Part shown: positions 43,409-51,650 of the stretch, one piece after another | Layout: every line of letters starts with the position of its first letter | Position numbering within the stretch: the first letter of the stretch is position 1 | Source of the DNA: Cytobacillus sp. FSL H8-0458 | Lineage (GTDB): Bacteria > Bacillota > Bacilli > Bacillales > Cytobacillaceae | NCBI RefSeq assembly: GCF_038002165.1 | Contig: NZ_JBBOBR010000001.1 | Span: forward strand, 744,001-808,000 | Direction: 5' to 3' | Length of the DNA stretch: 64,000 bases | The notes under the pieces: generated by a model | Told to the model about the DNA's origin: nothing | The model's database searches: none | What the model saw: the letters and a program-made list of their open reading frames with translations, nothing else | Made by a program: the position numbers and the translations under genes

Positions 43409-43810
43409 TTGAAGCAGGTAGTGAAGCTTAATGAAGAGACGCGCAGGCAAATATCAGATATTGAACATAAATGCGAAAAGCTTGCAGAAAAACTTCTTAA
43501 TAAGTACAAAACAGACTTTAAAAATGAAGAGGAAAATCTGGCAGTGGATCTGGTCAGAACGATAAAAGGCCGGCATGCATCAGAAAAAGATGTGTTCGAA
43601 ATTGATTATGAGTCCATTCTGGAACTGGGAATTGAGACGGAGGATGAATTTTTTCCGAATGCTTATATTCCCATCTGGAAATGCAAACAGGAAATGTTTC
43701 ATTCAGTTGGTTATTTAACCAATCTGGATATTGAATCAATAGAGAAGAAAATGATGATTATGATTAAAGAAATGCTGGCAGATCGTGAAGAAGGGGAAAA
43801 GTATGAATAA
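43409..43810 (+). CDS. Hypothetical protein (133 aa) upstream of the CobW GTPase
   Basis: A 133-residue charged, mostly helical protein (ISDIEHKCEKLAEKLLNKYK near the start); no signal peptide or recognised domain. TTG 43409 follows AGAGGTGATCC. It overlaps the CobW-type gene by 8 bases, so the two are translationally coupled and may act together. Function unknown. Confidence 0.78.
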   Translation: MKQVVKLNEETRRQISDIEHKCEKLAEKLLNKYKTDFKNEEENLAVDLVRTIKGRHASEKDVFEIDYESILELGIETEDEFFPNAYIPIWKCKQEMFHSVGYLTNLDIESIEKKMMIMIKEMLADREEGEKYE

Positions 43811-44723
43811 AACAGAAATATATATACTATCAGGATTTCTTGGGAGCGGGAAAACGACGCTTCTAAAGCAGCTGCTTCAGGATGAAAAAAAGCAAGGCAG
43901 AAAAGTGGCAGTCATGATGAACGAGCTTGGGAAAGTTTCAATTGACTCGGACGCAGTCGATGAGGGTGTGCCATTAAAAGAGCTGCTTGATGGCTGCATA
44001 TGCTGTACCATCTCAGATAAGCTGGAAGCGCAGCTTCAGGAATTATTGATGGTTGAAAAGCCGGAAGCGATCTATATTGAAACTACAGGTGCTGCTCATC
44101 CCATTGAAGTTATGGATAGCATCCTTTCCCCCCTTTTTGCAGACAGGATGCAGGTAAAGGGAATTATTTCTGTTGTTGACGGTCCAAGATGGCTTAATCG
44201 AAATGTGTTAAGCCCTCAGGTGCAGCAGCTTTTAATTGAGCAGGTTCGGCATGCAGACTTAATTATATTAAATAAAGCAGATGAACTTTCCGAGGCTGAA
44301 CAGGCGCGGCTTACAATGGAGATTCAGGGTCTTAACAGCCAGGCGTTCACCATCTTAACTTCATACTCAAAGATCGCAGTGAAGCAGGTAAGAGGTATGT
44401 CCTCCGGGAAAAAAAGCAAGGCTTCCAGGTCACATGTTTCTTCTGATCTTAAGCTAAGCACGTTTGTTTACCAGTTTCAAAAACCTGTCAATCAGAATGA
44501 TTTTGAGGATTTTCTAAGAGGACTTCCAGACACTGTGTACAGAATAAAAGGGTATATGAAACTGCATTCATCACAGTACCCGTTTCTTTTTCAGTTTTCT
44601 TATGGAATGCCGCTCTATATGCAGGAAAACATCAATATGCCCCTGAATATGGTGTTTATTGGGGAGAATATTGATTGGGGAGAAATAGAACAAAGGTTAA
44701 AAAAACTGGAAGCATCTAATTAA
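43803..44723 (+). CDS. CobW/COG0523 family GTPase metallochaperone
   Basis: A 306-residue G3E GTPase. Walker A GFLGSGKTTLLKQL near residue 10, the metal-binding GCICCTI (CxCC, about residue 64), ILNKADE (guanine specificity) and a C-terminal CobW_C domain with YRIKGYMKL. The family inserts zinc or other metals into client proteins, often under zinc limitation. No Zur box is evident. AGAAGGGGAAAAGT precedes ATG 43803. Confidence 0.92.
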   Translation: MNKTEIYILSGFLGSGKTTLLKQLLQDEKKQGRKVAVMMNELGKVSIDSDAVDEGVPLKELLDGCICCTISDKLEAQLQELLMVEKPEAIYIETTGAAHPIEVMDSILSPLFADRMQVKGIISVVDGPRWLNRNVLSPQVQQLLIEQVRHADLIILNKADELSEAEQARLTMEIQGLNSQAFTILTSYSKIAVKQVRGMSSGKKSKASRSHVSSDLKLSTFVYQFQKPVNQNDFEDFLRGLPDTVYRIKGYMKLHSSQYPFLFQFSYGMPLYMQENINMPLNMVFIGENIDWGEIEQRLKKLEASN

Positions 44724-44738
44724 TCAGGATATTTATAG

Positions 44739-44768
44739 AAAATCGCATTCCTATGGTGCGATTTTTTT
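44739..44768 (+). terminator. Terminator of the CobW-type gene
   Basis: AAATCGCA-TTCCTATGG-TGCGATTT followed by a T run. Confidence 0.85.
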
Positions 44769-44854
44769 ATTACTTGAATGAATGAAGAAAACCTTTTTTT
44801 GGGAAACTCATTATATAATGCCTAACCGAAAAAACATATAAATGAGTGGGATTT

Positions 44855-45688
44855 ATGAAAACATTAAACATAGTCATTGTATTCATCTATCTTCTTTTTG
44901 CAGCAGGCACACATACATCTGCAGATGAAGAGGGGATTAGCTGGCGGATTGAGATGCTGCCATGGGAGAAAGTAAATGGAATATTGCCGAAATACAGTAA
45001 TTTTACCGTTCTGGATGTTGAAACAGGCAAGAAGTTTAAGGTCCAGAGACGTGCCGGAAGCCATCATGCAGATGTTCAGCCATTAAATGCTGAAGAAACA
45101 AAAATAATGAAAAGCATTTATGGCGGAAAATGGAGCTGGAAGCGGCGCGCCATCATAGTTATTAATGGCAATCAATGGATTGCGGCTTCCATGCATGGTA
45201 TGCCCCATGGAGGAGGTGCACTGAAAAATAATTTTCCAGGGCATTTTTGCATTCATTTTTACGGCAGTACAACACATCGAACAAACTTTATGGATTTATC
45301 ACACAAGCTCATGATTTTGAAAGCAGCAGGAAAGCTTGATGGATATCTTTATAATGCAAATCCTTATGAAGTGATCAGTGCATTCATGGCTGGATTAAAA
45401 CAGCAGGATTCCAAAATTGTCGAGTCGATTTCCCTCCAGCCTTTAGCATGGAATAAACTCCTGCCCAGAATTGAGAATGTAAGGCTAAGTGCGATGCCCG
45501 TCCTTCCGGCAGAGGATTTGACAGATGAGTTGAGTATGGAGGTGCCTGTGGAAGCGGATTGGTTTATAAAAAACCGCGGCAGACAGCATTTTCGGGGCAG
45601 CATCTATCTTGTGCGTTTTTCACAGGCAGATCCATGGAAAGTGGATAATAAAAGATTCTTAAAGGAAAATAAGTTAGTGAACAAATAA
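44855..45688 (+). CDS. Secreted protein of unknown function
   Basis: A 277-residue protein with a signal peptide (about residues 1-23). The conserved-looking core is RRAGSHHADVQPL, then YGGKWSWKRRAIIV, SMHGMPHGGG and GHFCIHFYGSTTH, which place several His and one Cys in register. This vaguely recalls the L,D-transpeptidase His/Cys arrangement, but the typical HGT...SHGC(I/V)R motif is absent. The second half (from about residue 180) is a beta-rich module. No family recognised. GAGTGGGA precedes ATG 44855. Monocistronic. Confidence 0.75.
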   Translation: MKTLNIVIVFIYLLFAAGTHTSADEEGISWRIEMLPWEKVNGILPKYSNFTVLDVETGKKFKVQRRAGSHHADVQPLNAEETKIMKSIYGGKWSWKRRAIIVINGNQWIAASMHGMPHGGGALKNNFPGHFCIHFYGSTTHRTNFMDLSHKLMILKAAGKLDGYLYNANPYEVISAFMAGLKQQDSKIVESISLQPLAWNKLLPRIENVRLSAMPVLPAEDLTDELSMEVPVEADWFIKNRGRQHFRGSIYLVRFSQADPWKVDNKRFLKENKLVNK

Positions 45689-45718
45689 AGGCCTGAGAAT
45701 AAAATCTCAGGCCTTTAT
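45686..45718. terminator. Bidirectional terminator
   Basis: AAAGGCCTGAGA-ATAAAA-TCTCAGGCCTTT between converging genes. Confidence 0.9.
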
Positions 45719-45723
45719 TCGTT

Positions 45724-45966
45724 TTATTGTTTTTCGCCAAATTTGATGAATGTCCGCTCGTCTTCCACAAGTCCGCAAGCCGCACATTGCACCCTTTTAT
45801 CAGGGCCTTTATAAGGCATATGGAAGGGGGAAAGCTGTTCACTGCTGTACTCTTCCAAAACATTCCCTGTCTGAGGATCCATTTTGATGGATTGAGGCAC
45901 CTGCTGAATAATATTGAATCGGCTTCTGTTTGTTTTACAGTTTGGACACCGATAAGGTGAATTCAT
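45724..45966 (-). CDS. Small zinc-ribbon protein (80 aa)
   Basis: An 80-residue protein with CPNC at residues 7-10 and CAAC near residue 61, consistent with a zinc ribbon; the region between is polar. AAAGGAGAATGAGTT precedes ATG 45966. The family is not recognised; a nucleic-acid or protein-binding role is a guess. Confidence 0.8.
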   Translation of the reverse strand: MNSPYRCPNCKTNRSRFNIIQQVPQSIKMDPQTGNVLEEYSSEQLSPFHMPYKGPDKRVQCAACGLVEDERTFIKFGEKQ

Positions 45967-46083
45967 AACTCATTCTCCTTTCTCGCATATTAGCTGTATT
46001 TTTTGCATTTATAAATTTATTTATGTAAAAATACATCTAAGGAAATATAATTGTTTCCTGTTTTGGAAGGGATGTGGCAAGTT

Positions 46084-46350
46084 ATGAGTCCAGACTACGA
46101 AAAGCTTCTGAATGAATACCGGAAGCTTTGGAATAACCGGAAACTCGAAGAGGATACCAATGCAGAAAACATTTTAAAGGAAGCAATCTCCAGGGAACTA
46201 AGGGACGAAAATTCCCATCCAAGAGTCCGTAAGACTATCTATGAAAAATTTTACCTTGCGGTTAAGAGAATTGCGCATTCAGACCTGGATGACACATCCA
46301 AAGCAGCACTTATCCATATTCATATCCATGAAGCGGAAGGTTTGAAATAG
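46084..46350 (+). CDS. Hypothetical helical protein (88 aa)
   Basis: An 88-residue charged helical protein (MSPDYEKLLNEYRKLWNNRK at the N-terminus, HIHIHEAEGLK at the end). ATG 46084 or 46072 are possible starts, and GGAAGGG at 46065-46071 fits the former better. No family recognised. A weak terminator follows. Confidence 0.65.
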   Translation: MSPDYEKLLNEYRKLWNNRKLEEDTNAENILKEAISRELRDENSHPRVRKTIYEKFYLAVKRIAHSDLDDTSKAALIHIHIHEAEGLK

Positions 46351-46375
46351 GGGGGTTTAAGCCTCCTTTTTTAAT
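46351..46375 (+). terminator. Terminator before repeat copy 2
   Basis: GGGGG-GTTTAAG-CCTCC followed by T6. Confidence 0.6.
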
Positions 46376-46378
46376 GGC

Positions 46379-46633
46379 TGTTTTCGCAAGGTTTGTCGCC
46401 ACTTTTTATTTATTTGCTGAGTTGATTGCAGCGGAAGGTGCGAGATCCTCGAAAATGCTAACGCATTTTCTTCGTGCGGTGTTTTTTCAGGGAAGTTTAT
46501 TCAACGTCCTGCGGGAGAAGCGGGACAGGTGAGACCCCGCAGACGCGGAGCGTCAAGGAGGCTCACCGCCTGCCCCGCGGTTCGCTGAGCATCCTGGAGC
46601 GGAAATCAACGGACAACATTGTTAGCGAAAACA
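46379..46633. repeat. Dispersed ~250-bp intergenic repeat, copy 2
   Basis: Homologous to 32738-32990. This copy has perfect 9-bp terminal inverted repeats, TGTTTTCGC (46379) and GCGAAAACA (46625). The core GGGACAGGTGAG...CTCACCGCCTGCCCC can fold. No protein of its own; a short open frame across it is an artefact. Confidence 0.88.
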
Positions 46634-46691
46634 ACATTTTATACGAAAAGAGCCTTTTTAATTAATAGGTTTACTGCAGATTTCAAGATCC

Positions 46692-46709
46692 TTTCACATT
46701 TATCTCACA
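46692..46709 (+). promoter_or_regulatory. Candidate response-regulator box (direct repeat)
   Basis: TTTCACA and TCTCACA 11 bp apart, the spacing typical of OmpR/PhoB-type regulators, 46-63 bases before ATG 46755. TAAGAT -10-like sequences lie at 46719 and 46730. Probably an autoregulatory site of the downstream two-component system. Confidence 0.4.
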
Positions 46710-46754
46710 ATATTAATGTAAGATAAAGATAAGATAGTCATGAGGAGAAATTGT

Positions 46755-47735
46755 ATGTCAAAAAAAATGTATTGGCTTTTCTTTTTATGGATTATAACGG
46801 CCTTCCTTACTTCCTGCTCAGAAAAGAGACAGCCTGCAATACCCGAGGATATAAGCTTTGCTGCCACAGTAAATATCAAGGATATGACCATATCTTTTGT
46901 GGACCTGGAAAAAAAGGAGCTGGCGGCAGAATGGGCTATGGAAAAACCTTATACAGGCGCTTTAATTCTCCCGGACAATGATTCCATCCTTCTTTATGGA
47001 AAACAGCTTGAAACGGCTGATCTTTATTCCTTAAAGGAAGGCAAACTGATTGACAGCTGGGAAACAGGAGAAGGAATCGTAAATGGAATCCTGCTTGAAA
47101 CGAATGAAATCGCCTTTGCAGATCAGCATTTAAACGAAATTAGGTTCTTTCATTTAAATGGAGAAGAAGAAAAACAGATCGAATCTGAGATAGATCCGCT
47201 TACCCTGCTGGAATCTGGTGAAAAGAATAAGTTATTTGTCCTTAGCTTCAATCATGAAAAACTGGGAATCATCGACCTTGAATCAAAACAAAAAAGCGGG
47301 GAATTTACGATCCATCCTTCAGCAGCCGGTGCGTGGCTTAATGAGAAAAACGGTGAAATCTGGATTGGCGGACATGGAGAAGGTGTAGAGATTGAACAAA
47401 ATATCCATGTATATGATGAAGAAACGGGAAAGTTAAAAAAGAAAATTCCAGCCGCCTCGATGCCGATTAATTTTCTGGGACAAGAAAATCAAGTATATGT
47501 CCTAAGCCATGGATCAAATATGTTATATAAAATTAATGAATCAGGGGAAGAAGCAGCCTCTGTTTCAATTGCGGCAAATCCTTTTGAAATGGCTTTTGCA
47601 GGAGATAAACTATTAGTGGCCGGTTATGACAGCAATGATTTACATATACTTGAGCCGGAAAATTTAAAAACGCTTAAAAGTATCAAGGTTGGAGAGGGTC
47701 CTTTTAAAATAGTCATTAGGGAGAGTGTGAAATGA
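46755..47735 (+). CDS. Lipoprotein with beta-propeller (YncE-like) domain
   Basis: A 326-residue lipoprotein (lipobox LTSC, Cys near 22). The mature part shows repeating four-strand blade patterns (TVNIKDMTISFVDLE, then similar units about every 40-45 residues), as in YncE-type beta-propellers. The likely role is binding a ligand or metal outside the membrane. GAGGAGAAATTGT precedes ATG 46755. It begins a four-gene operon with a two-component pair and a second lipoprotein, so it may be the sensor's accessory or its target. Confidence 0.82.
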   Translation: MSKKMYWLFFLWIITAFLTSCSEKRQPAIPEDISFAATVNIKDMTISFVDLEKKELAAEWAMEKPYTGALILPDNDSILLYGKQLETADLYSLKEGKLIDSWETGEGIVNGILLETNEIAFADQHLNEIRFFHLNGEEEKQIESEIDPLTLLESGEKNKLFVLSFNHEKLGIIDLESKQKSGEFTIHPSAAGAWLNEKNGEIWIGGHGEGVEIEQNIHVYDEETGKLKKKIPAASMPINFLGQENQVYVLSHGSNMLYKINESGEEAASVSIAANPFEMAFAGDKLLVAGYDSNDLHILEPENLKTLKSIKVGEGPFKIVIRESVK

Positions 47736-47736
47736 C

Positions 47737-48411
47737 ATGCTGAATATCCTGATTATAGATGATGAAGCAGATATGAGGCACTTAATTGAAATGTACCTCG
47801 GGAATTCAGGATTTGCATGCTTTTCAGCAGAAAGCGGCTTTGAAGCATATCGCATACTTGAAAATAAGGTGATGGACTTAGTTATTCTGGATATCATGAT
47901 GCCTGGGGAGGATGGATTTGAAGTATGCTCCCGAATAAGGGAAAAATCAAATGTGCCAATTATATTTCTCTCTGCTAAGGGAGAGGAATGGGATAAAGTG
48001 AAAGCCCTGCAGTTAGGAGGGGATGATTATATTGTCAAACCTTTCAGTCCTGGAGAGCTTGTCGCCAGAATCAATGCTGTCCTTCGAAGAACAGGCGGTT
48101 TAAAAAGTGACATGGATTCCATTCGAATTGGAAAGATCGAAATTGACATGAAAGCAAGAAAAGTCTCAGTTGCGGGAAAGCATGTCACGCTTACTCTTAA
48201 GGAATATGAATTGCTTCTGTTTTTTATCGAACATAAAAACCAGGCATTAAGCAGGGAGCAGCTGCTTGAATATATATGGGGCATTGATTATACAGGGAGT
48301 TTAAGAACAGTAGATACTCATATAAAAACGCTGAGAATGAAGCTTGGGGTTGGTGACTATATTCAAACAGTCTGGGGAGTTGGCTATAAATTAGAGGTGC
48401 CTGATGAATGA
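47737..48411 (+). CDS. OmpR/PhoB-family response regulator
   Basis: A 224-residue regulator: receiver domain (1-120) with Asp52 as phospho-acceptor (LVILDIMMPG), Thr/Ser in FLSAKG and Lys in YIVKPF; a C-terminal winged helix (130-222) ending GVGYKLEVP. GGGAGAGTG precedes ATG 47737. It overlaps the kinase gene by 4 bases (ATGA). Confidence 0.95.
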   Translation: MLNILIIDDEADMRHLIEMYLGNSGFACFSAESGFEAYRILENKVMDLVILDIMMPGEDGFEVCSRIREKSNVPIIFLSAKGEEWDKVKALQLGGDDYIVKPFSPGELVARINAVLRRTGGLKSDMDSIRIGKIEIDMKARKVSVAGKHVTLTLKEYELLLFFIEHKNQALSREQLLEYIWGIDYTGSLRTVDTHIKTLRMKLGVGDYIQTVWGVGYKLEVPDE

Positions 48412-49811
48412 AATTCCTGACCAATAGTCTGGCTAAAAAAATGTGGCTGACCGTAACAGCCGCGATTATTATTACGATCTTATACTCCTATTTTTTGTCT
48501 TATTTATTTTATGAAAAAATTTATGTGGAAAATGTCAGGGACTCCCTGCTTACTGAAGGGAAAAGCCTGGCGTCAGAGTACCAGGGAGGGGCTTTGACAG
48601 ATGATCTCAAGGAAAAAATCGATTGGTATAATTCCAAATCGGAAACAGAGATTTTTATAGTCAGTAATCCCAGAGAGCTTAGTGCCTGTCTGCCTTTTGA
48701 AATTGACTATCAGACACTAATTGGCAAATCAGAGCGTGAAGAGCTTCTAAAAGGCATACCAGTTGAAAAACTGGGCTATGAAAAAAGGTTTGACCGAAAA
48801 ATTATGGGAGTCATTATTCCTCTTCTTGATGATAATCGGCTTCAAGGCATTATTTATTTATATGTTCCCCTTGCAAAGATTTCAGAAATTACCCGTGATT
48901 TTGCATATCTGTGGCTCGTAGCTGCGGCAGTTTTTACTGTTATCAGTATCATTTTAGGAACGATGCTGGTTAAAAAACTGACAAAGCCCCTATTGGATAT
49001 GAAGGATGCAGCTGAACATGTTTCAAAGGGATACTATGATATTCATTTAAACATTGATTCAAAGGATGAAATTGGCCAGCTGGCAAATGCCTTCAATTAT
49101 ATGTCCTCATCTATACGAAAAGAAGACGAAAAGAAAAGGGATTTCCTGGCAAATGTATCACATGAGTTAAGAACCCCTATAAGCTATGTAAAAGGCTACA
49201 GTGAGGCGCTTATTTCCGGAATGGAAAAATCCGAAGAGGACAGGCAAAAATACTTGCAGCTGATACTTAGAGAATCACGGAGGATGGAACGTCTTGTTGG
49301 AGACTTGCTTGATTTATCTAAGCTTGAATCTGACGAATACAAACTCGAAGAAATGCCGCTTCCATTGGCACAGCTAATAGAGGACGCTATTGAAAAATAC
49401 AAGCCGGTCCTTCGTGAAAAAAACCTGGATCTGCAGTATCGCCTGGATCCTGAAGTAATCATAAATGGAGATGAAGGCAGGATTGAGCAGGTTATCCAAA
49501 ATATTATGGACAATTCCATTAGGTATACAGCAGAAGGCAGAATCAGCATTCGTTTATCTCAAGAGAGAGATCAATGTCTGATTGAAATAGAGGATACAGG
49601 GATAGGGATTTCAGAAGAACATTTAAGCAAAATTAAACAAAGGTTTTATAGAGTGAATAAAGGCAGAACAAGATCAGATGGAGGCACAGGGCTTGGACTT
49701 GCAATTGCAGAAAAGCTGGTTAAGCTTCATCAAGGTGAGCTGACTGTGTTCAGTGAATTAAATAAGGGGACGACAGTCAGAATCATGCTGCCGCTGCTCG
49801 AAATAAAGTAA
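48408..49811 (+). CDS. Membrane sensor histidine kinase
   Basis: A 467-residue kinase with two membrane helices (about 10-30 and 165-187) flanking a ~135-residue extracellular sensor, HAMP (about 188-240), HisKA with His252 in FLANVSHELRTPISYVKGY, and HATPase (N box DNSIRYT, G1 DTGIGI, G2 GGTGLGLAI). Partner of the regulator just upstream. The ligand is unknown; the flanking lipoproteins suggest an envelope or metal signal. Confidence 0.95.
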   Translation: MKFLTNSLAKKMWLTVTAAIIITILYSYFLSYLFYEKIYVENVRDSLLTEGKSLASEYQGGALTDDLKEKIDWYNSKSETEIFIVSNPRELSACLPFEIDYQTLIGKSEREELLKGIPVEKLGYEKRFDRKIMGVIIPLLDDNRLQGIIYLYVPLAKISEITRDFAYLWLVAAAVFTVISIILGTMLVKKLTKPLLDMKDAAEHVSKGYYDIHLNIDSKDEIGQLANAFNYMSSSIRKEDEKKRDFLANVSHELRTPISYVKGYSEALISGMEKSEEDRQKYLQLILRESRRMERLVGDLLDLSKLESDEYKLEEMPLPLAQLIEDAIEKYKPVLREKNLDLQYRLDPEVIINGDEGRIEQVIQNIMDNSIRYTAEGRISIRLSQERDQCLIEIEDTGIGISEEHLSKIKQRFYRVNKGRTRSDGGTGLGLAIAEKLVKLHQGELTVFSELNKGTTVRIMLPLLEIK

Positions 49812-49826
49812 GAGAGGAGATTATTG

Positions 49827-50285
49827 ATGAAAAAACTAATGTATATTTGGCTCCCTGTAATGATAATTATTAGCCTGGCTGCCTGCAGCAATAATAATGC
49901 AGCGGAGGAAGAACCGCAATTCCTGGATGTCGAGTTATCGATAAATCCTGAAAAAGCAAAAGCGAATGAACCGGTTGTTTTTGAAGCAAAAGTTACATAT
50001 GGAGAAGAAAAGGTTACAGATGCAGACGAAGTAAAGTTTGAAATTTGGAGAGCAAATGCGGAAGAACACGAAATGATACTTGTTGAACATGCTGAAAACG
50101 GGATCTATCGCCTGGAGAAAAGCTTTAAAGAAGATGGTACCTATTATATATATTCACATGTAACGGCGCGCAGGATGCATAATATGCCTAAAAAAGAATT
50201 TGTTATCGGCAAGCCGAGTGCACCTGAAAAAGAGTCAGGCAGCCAGGAAGAAAATATGAATGACGATGATCATGGCAGCCATTAA
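49827..50285 (+). CDS. YtkA/FixH-like lipoprotein
   Basis: A 152-residue lipoprotein (lipobox LAAC) with an immunoglobulin-like YtkA domain (LDVELSINPEKAKANEPVVF, then VKFEIWRANAEEHEMI and YYIYSHVTARRMHNMPKKEF). The C-terminus ends in DDDHGSH, and Met/His residues (RRMHNM) could bind copper. AGAGGAGATTATTG precedes ATG 49827. Last gene of the two-component operon, so a probable output or co-sensor. Confidence 0.82.
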   Translation: MKKLMYIWLPVMIIISLAACSNNNAAEEEPQFLDVELSINPEKAKANEPVVFEAKVTYGEEKVTDADEVKFEIWRANAEEHEMILVEHAENGIYRLEKSFKEDGTYYIYSHVTARRMHNMPKKEFVIGKPSAPEKESGSQEENMNDDDHGSH

Positions 50286-50348
50286 AAAGCAGCATTGGCT
50301 GCTTTTTGTTTTGGAATCGAGTAATCCTGCAGGAATTTTTCCTATAGG

Positions 50349-50380
50349 GGCATATATACCCATTTACGGGTATATATACC
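50349..50380. repeat. Near-perfect inverted repeat in the long leader region
   Basis: GGCATATATACCC and GGGTATATATACC, 12 of 13 pairs with a 6-base loop. Lies in the 449-bp gap before the CAP-domain gene, with no U-tract of a terminator. Confidence 0.7.
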
Positions 50381-50490
50381 TATAATATTTGTTACATTGG
50401 TGTAATAAAAGTAAAGAATATTATCAGGCTTAAAACCTGTCAATAGTGATATTTTAGTATATAATTGGTACTGTATAAAGGAAGCTTCCA

Positions 50491-50528
50491 ATATAGACAA
50501 AAAAATACAGAGGTCTATATACCCATTA
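50491..50528. repeat. Second inverted repeat sharing a motif with the first
   Basis: ATATAGAC (50491) and GTCTATAT (50513), 8 pairs, followed by TATATACCCATT (50517-50528), a 12-base motif also present at 50353 in the first hairpin. Confidence 0.55.
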
Positions 50529-50658
50529 TTAAGTAAACATAAACCCATTAAAATAAGGATTTATGAAAACTTGCAGGCTTATTTTTACTAGTTTCTAAGT
50601 CTATCTGATATGCTGCATTCAAGAATTTGTAAAATCTGTCCAAAAATATTACGAAAAA

Positions 50659-50721
50659 CCCTGTGTTATGATGATTGTGCAAGTCACACAGCACCACACA
50701 ACAAAGAAAACAAACACAGGG
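50659..50721. repeat. Inverted repeat reaching the ribosome binding site of the CAP gene
   Basis: CCCTGTGTT (50659-50667) and AACACAGGG (50713-50721) are perfectly complementary. The right arm runs into the ribosome binding site, and the left arm abuts a TATGAT -10-like sequence (50667-50672). Confidence 0.55.
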
Positions 50722-50734
50722 AGGATTTATATAC

Positions 50735-51487
50735 ATGAATAAGAAAGTTATTTACTCAGTAGCAGCGGCAGCAGCATTATTAGTATCAGCACCGGGAGCA
50801 AACCAAGCGGACGCAGCTTCAAATTGTCCTACTCCTGAACAAGCTAAAAAAATCGCAATCTCTCAATCTGGCAACCTAAGCCAGGATCAAATTAATAACA
50901 TTCTTCAAAAATACCTTAAAGACTACAATATTAATTGGGGAAATGCCCAAGTAAATAAACAGGAAGCTCAGAAGCCTGCAGCTCCAGCACCAGCTCAAGC
51001 AGAGCAGCCTGCTAAAACACAAGAAACAGCAAAAGCTCCAGCGCAGCAGCCTGCACAGCAGCAAGCACCTGCAGAACAGACAAAAGAAGCAGCACCTGCA
51101 GCTTCTGAAGTAAGTGCTTACGAGAAAAAAGTACTTGATTTAACAAACCAGGAACGCGTAAAAGCAGGAGTGCCTGCACTTAAATTGGACACAGAATTAA
51201 GCAAAGTAGCTCGTGAAAAATCACGTGATATGCAGTCTAAAGGATATTTTGACCATAACAGCCCAACATACGGTTCACCATTTGATATGATGAAGCAATT
51301 CGGCATCTCATATACTACAGCGGGCGAAAATATCGCTATGGGTCAGCAGTCTCCTGAAGAAGTTGTACAAGCTTGGATGAATAGTGAAGGCCACCGTAAA
51401 AACATCATGAATGCCAACTTCACACACCTTGGTGTTGGCCATGTTGCTGACGGTAACTACTGGACACAAATGTTCATTGGGAAGTAA
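50735..51487 (+). CDS. Secreted CAP-domain (SCP/PR1-like) protein, YkwD-type
   Basis: A 250-residue exported protein: signal peptide (about 1-28), a short N-terminal domain with NCPTPEQAKK, a low-complexity Pro/Ala/Gln linker (about residues 70-128), and a C-terminal CAP domain (about 130-250) with LTNQERVKAGVPAL, GYFDHNSPTYGSPF and SEGHRKNIMN. The His/Glu residues of the CAP cavity are present. Family members occur on Bacillus cells and spores; function unclear. ACAGGGAGG precedes ATG 50735. Confidence 0.92.
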   Translation: MNKKVIYSVAAAAALLVSAPGANQADAASNCPTPEQAKKIAISQSGNLSQDQINNILQKYLKDYNINWGNAQVNKQEAQKPAAPAPAQAEQPAKTQETAKAPAQQPAQQQAPAEQTKEAAPAASEVSAYEKKVLDLTNQERVKAGVPALKLDTELSKVAREKSRDMQSKGYFDHNSPTYGSPFDMMKQFGISYTTAGENIAMGQQSPEEVVQAWMNSEGHRKNIMNANFTHLGVGHVADGNYWTQMFIGK

Positions 51488-51497
51488 TATTTGATTG

Positions 51498-51531
51498 AAT
51501 AAAAGGCAGCCTCTTCAGGCTGTCTTTTTTT
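51498..51531 (+). terminator. Terminator of the CAP gene
   Basis: AAGGCAGCC-TCTTCA-GGCTGTCTT followed by T6. Confidence 0.88.
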
Positions 51532-51650
51532 TGCCTTCTTCACCTGAAATTAATTCAGTATAGTATTAACTTTCCCTCCATGTATGTATTCAATCATTCA
51601 TTGGAACATTAGTAATAGCTGCTAAAAATGAAAAACAACAGGTGATTTAA

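Noticed and set aside
46474..46665. 63-codon open frame
   Set aside because: Lies across dispersed repeat copy 2; same reasoning as copy 1.
50342..50736. Two minus-strand frames in the leader of the CAP gene
   Set aside because: No ribosome binding sites, AT-driven composition, and they cover the inverted repeats.
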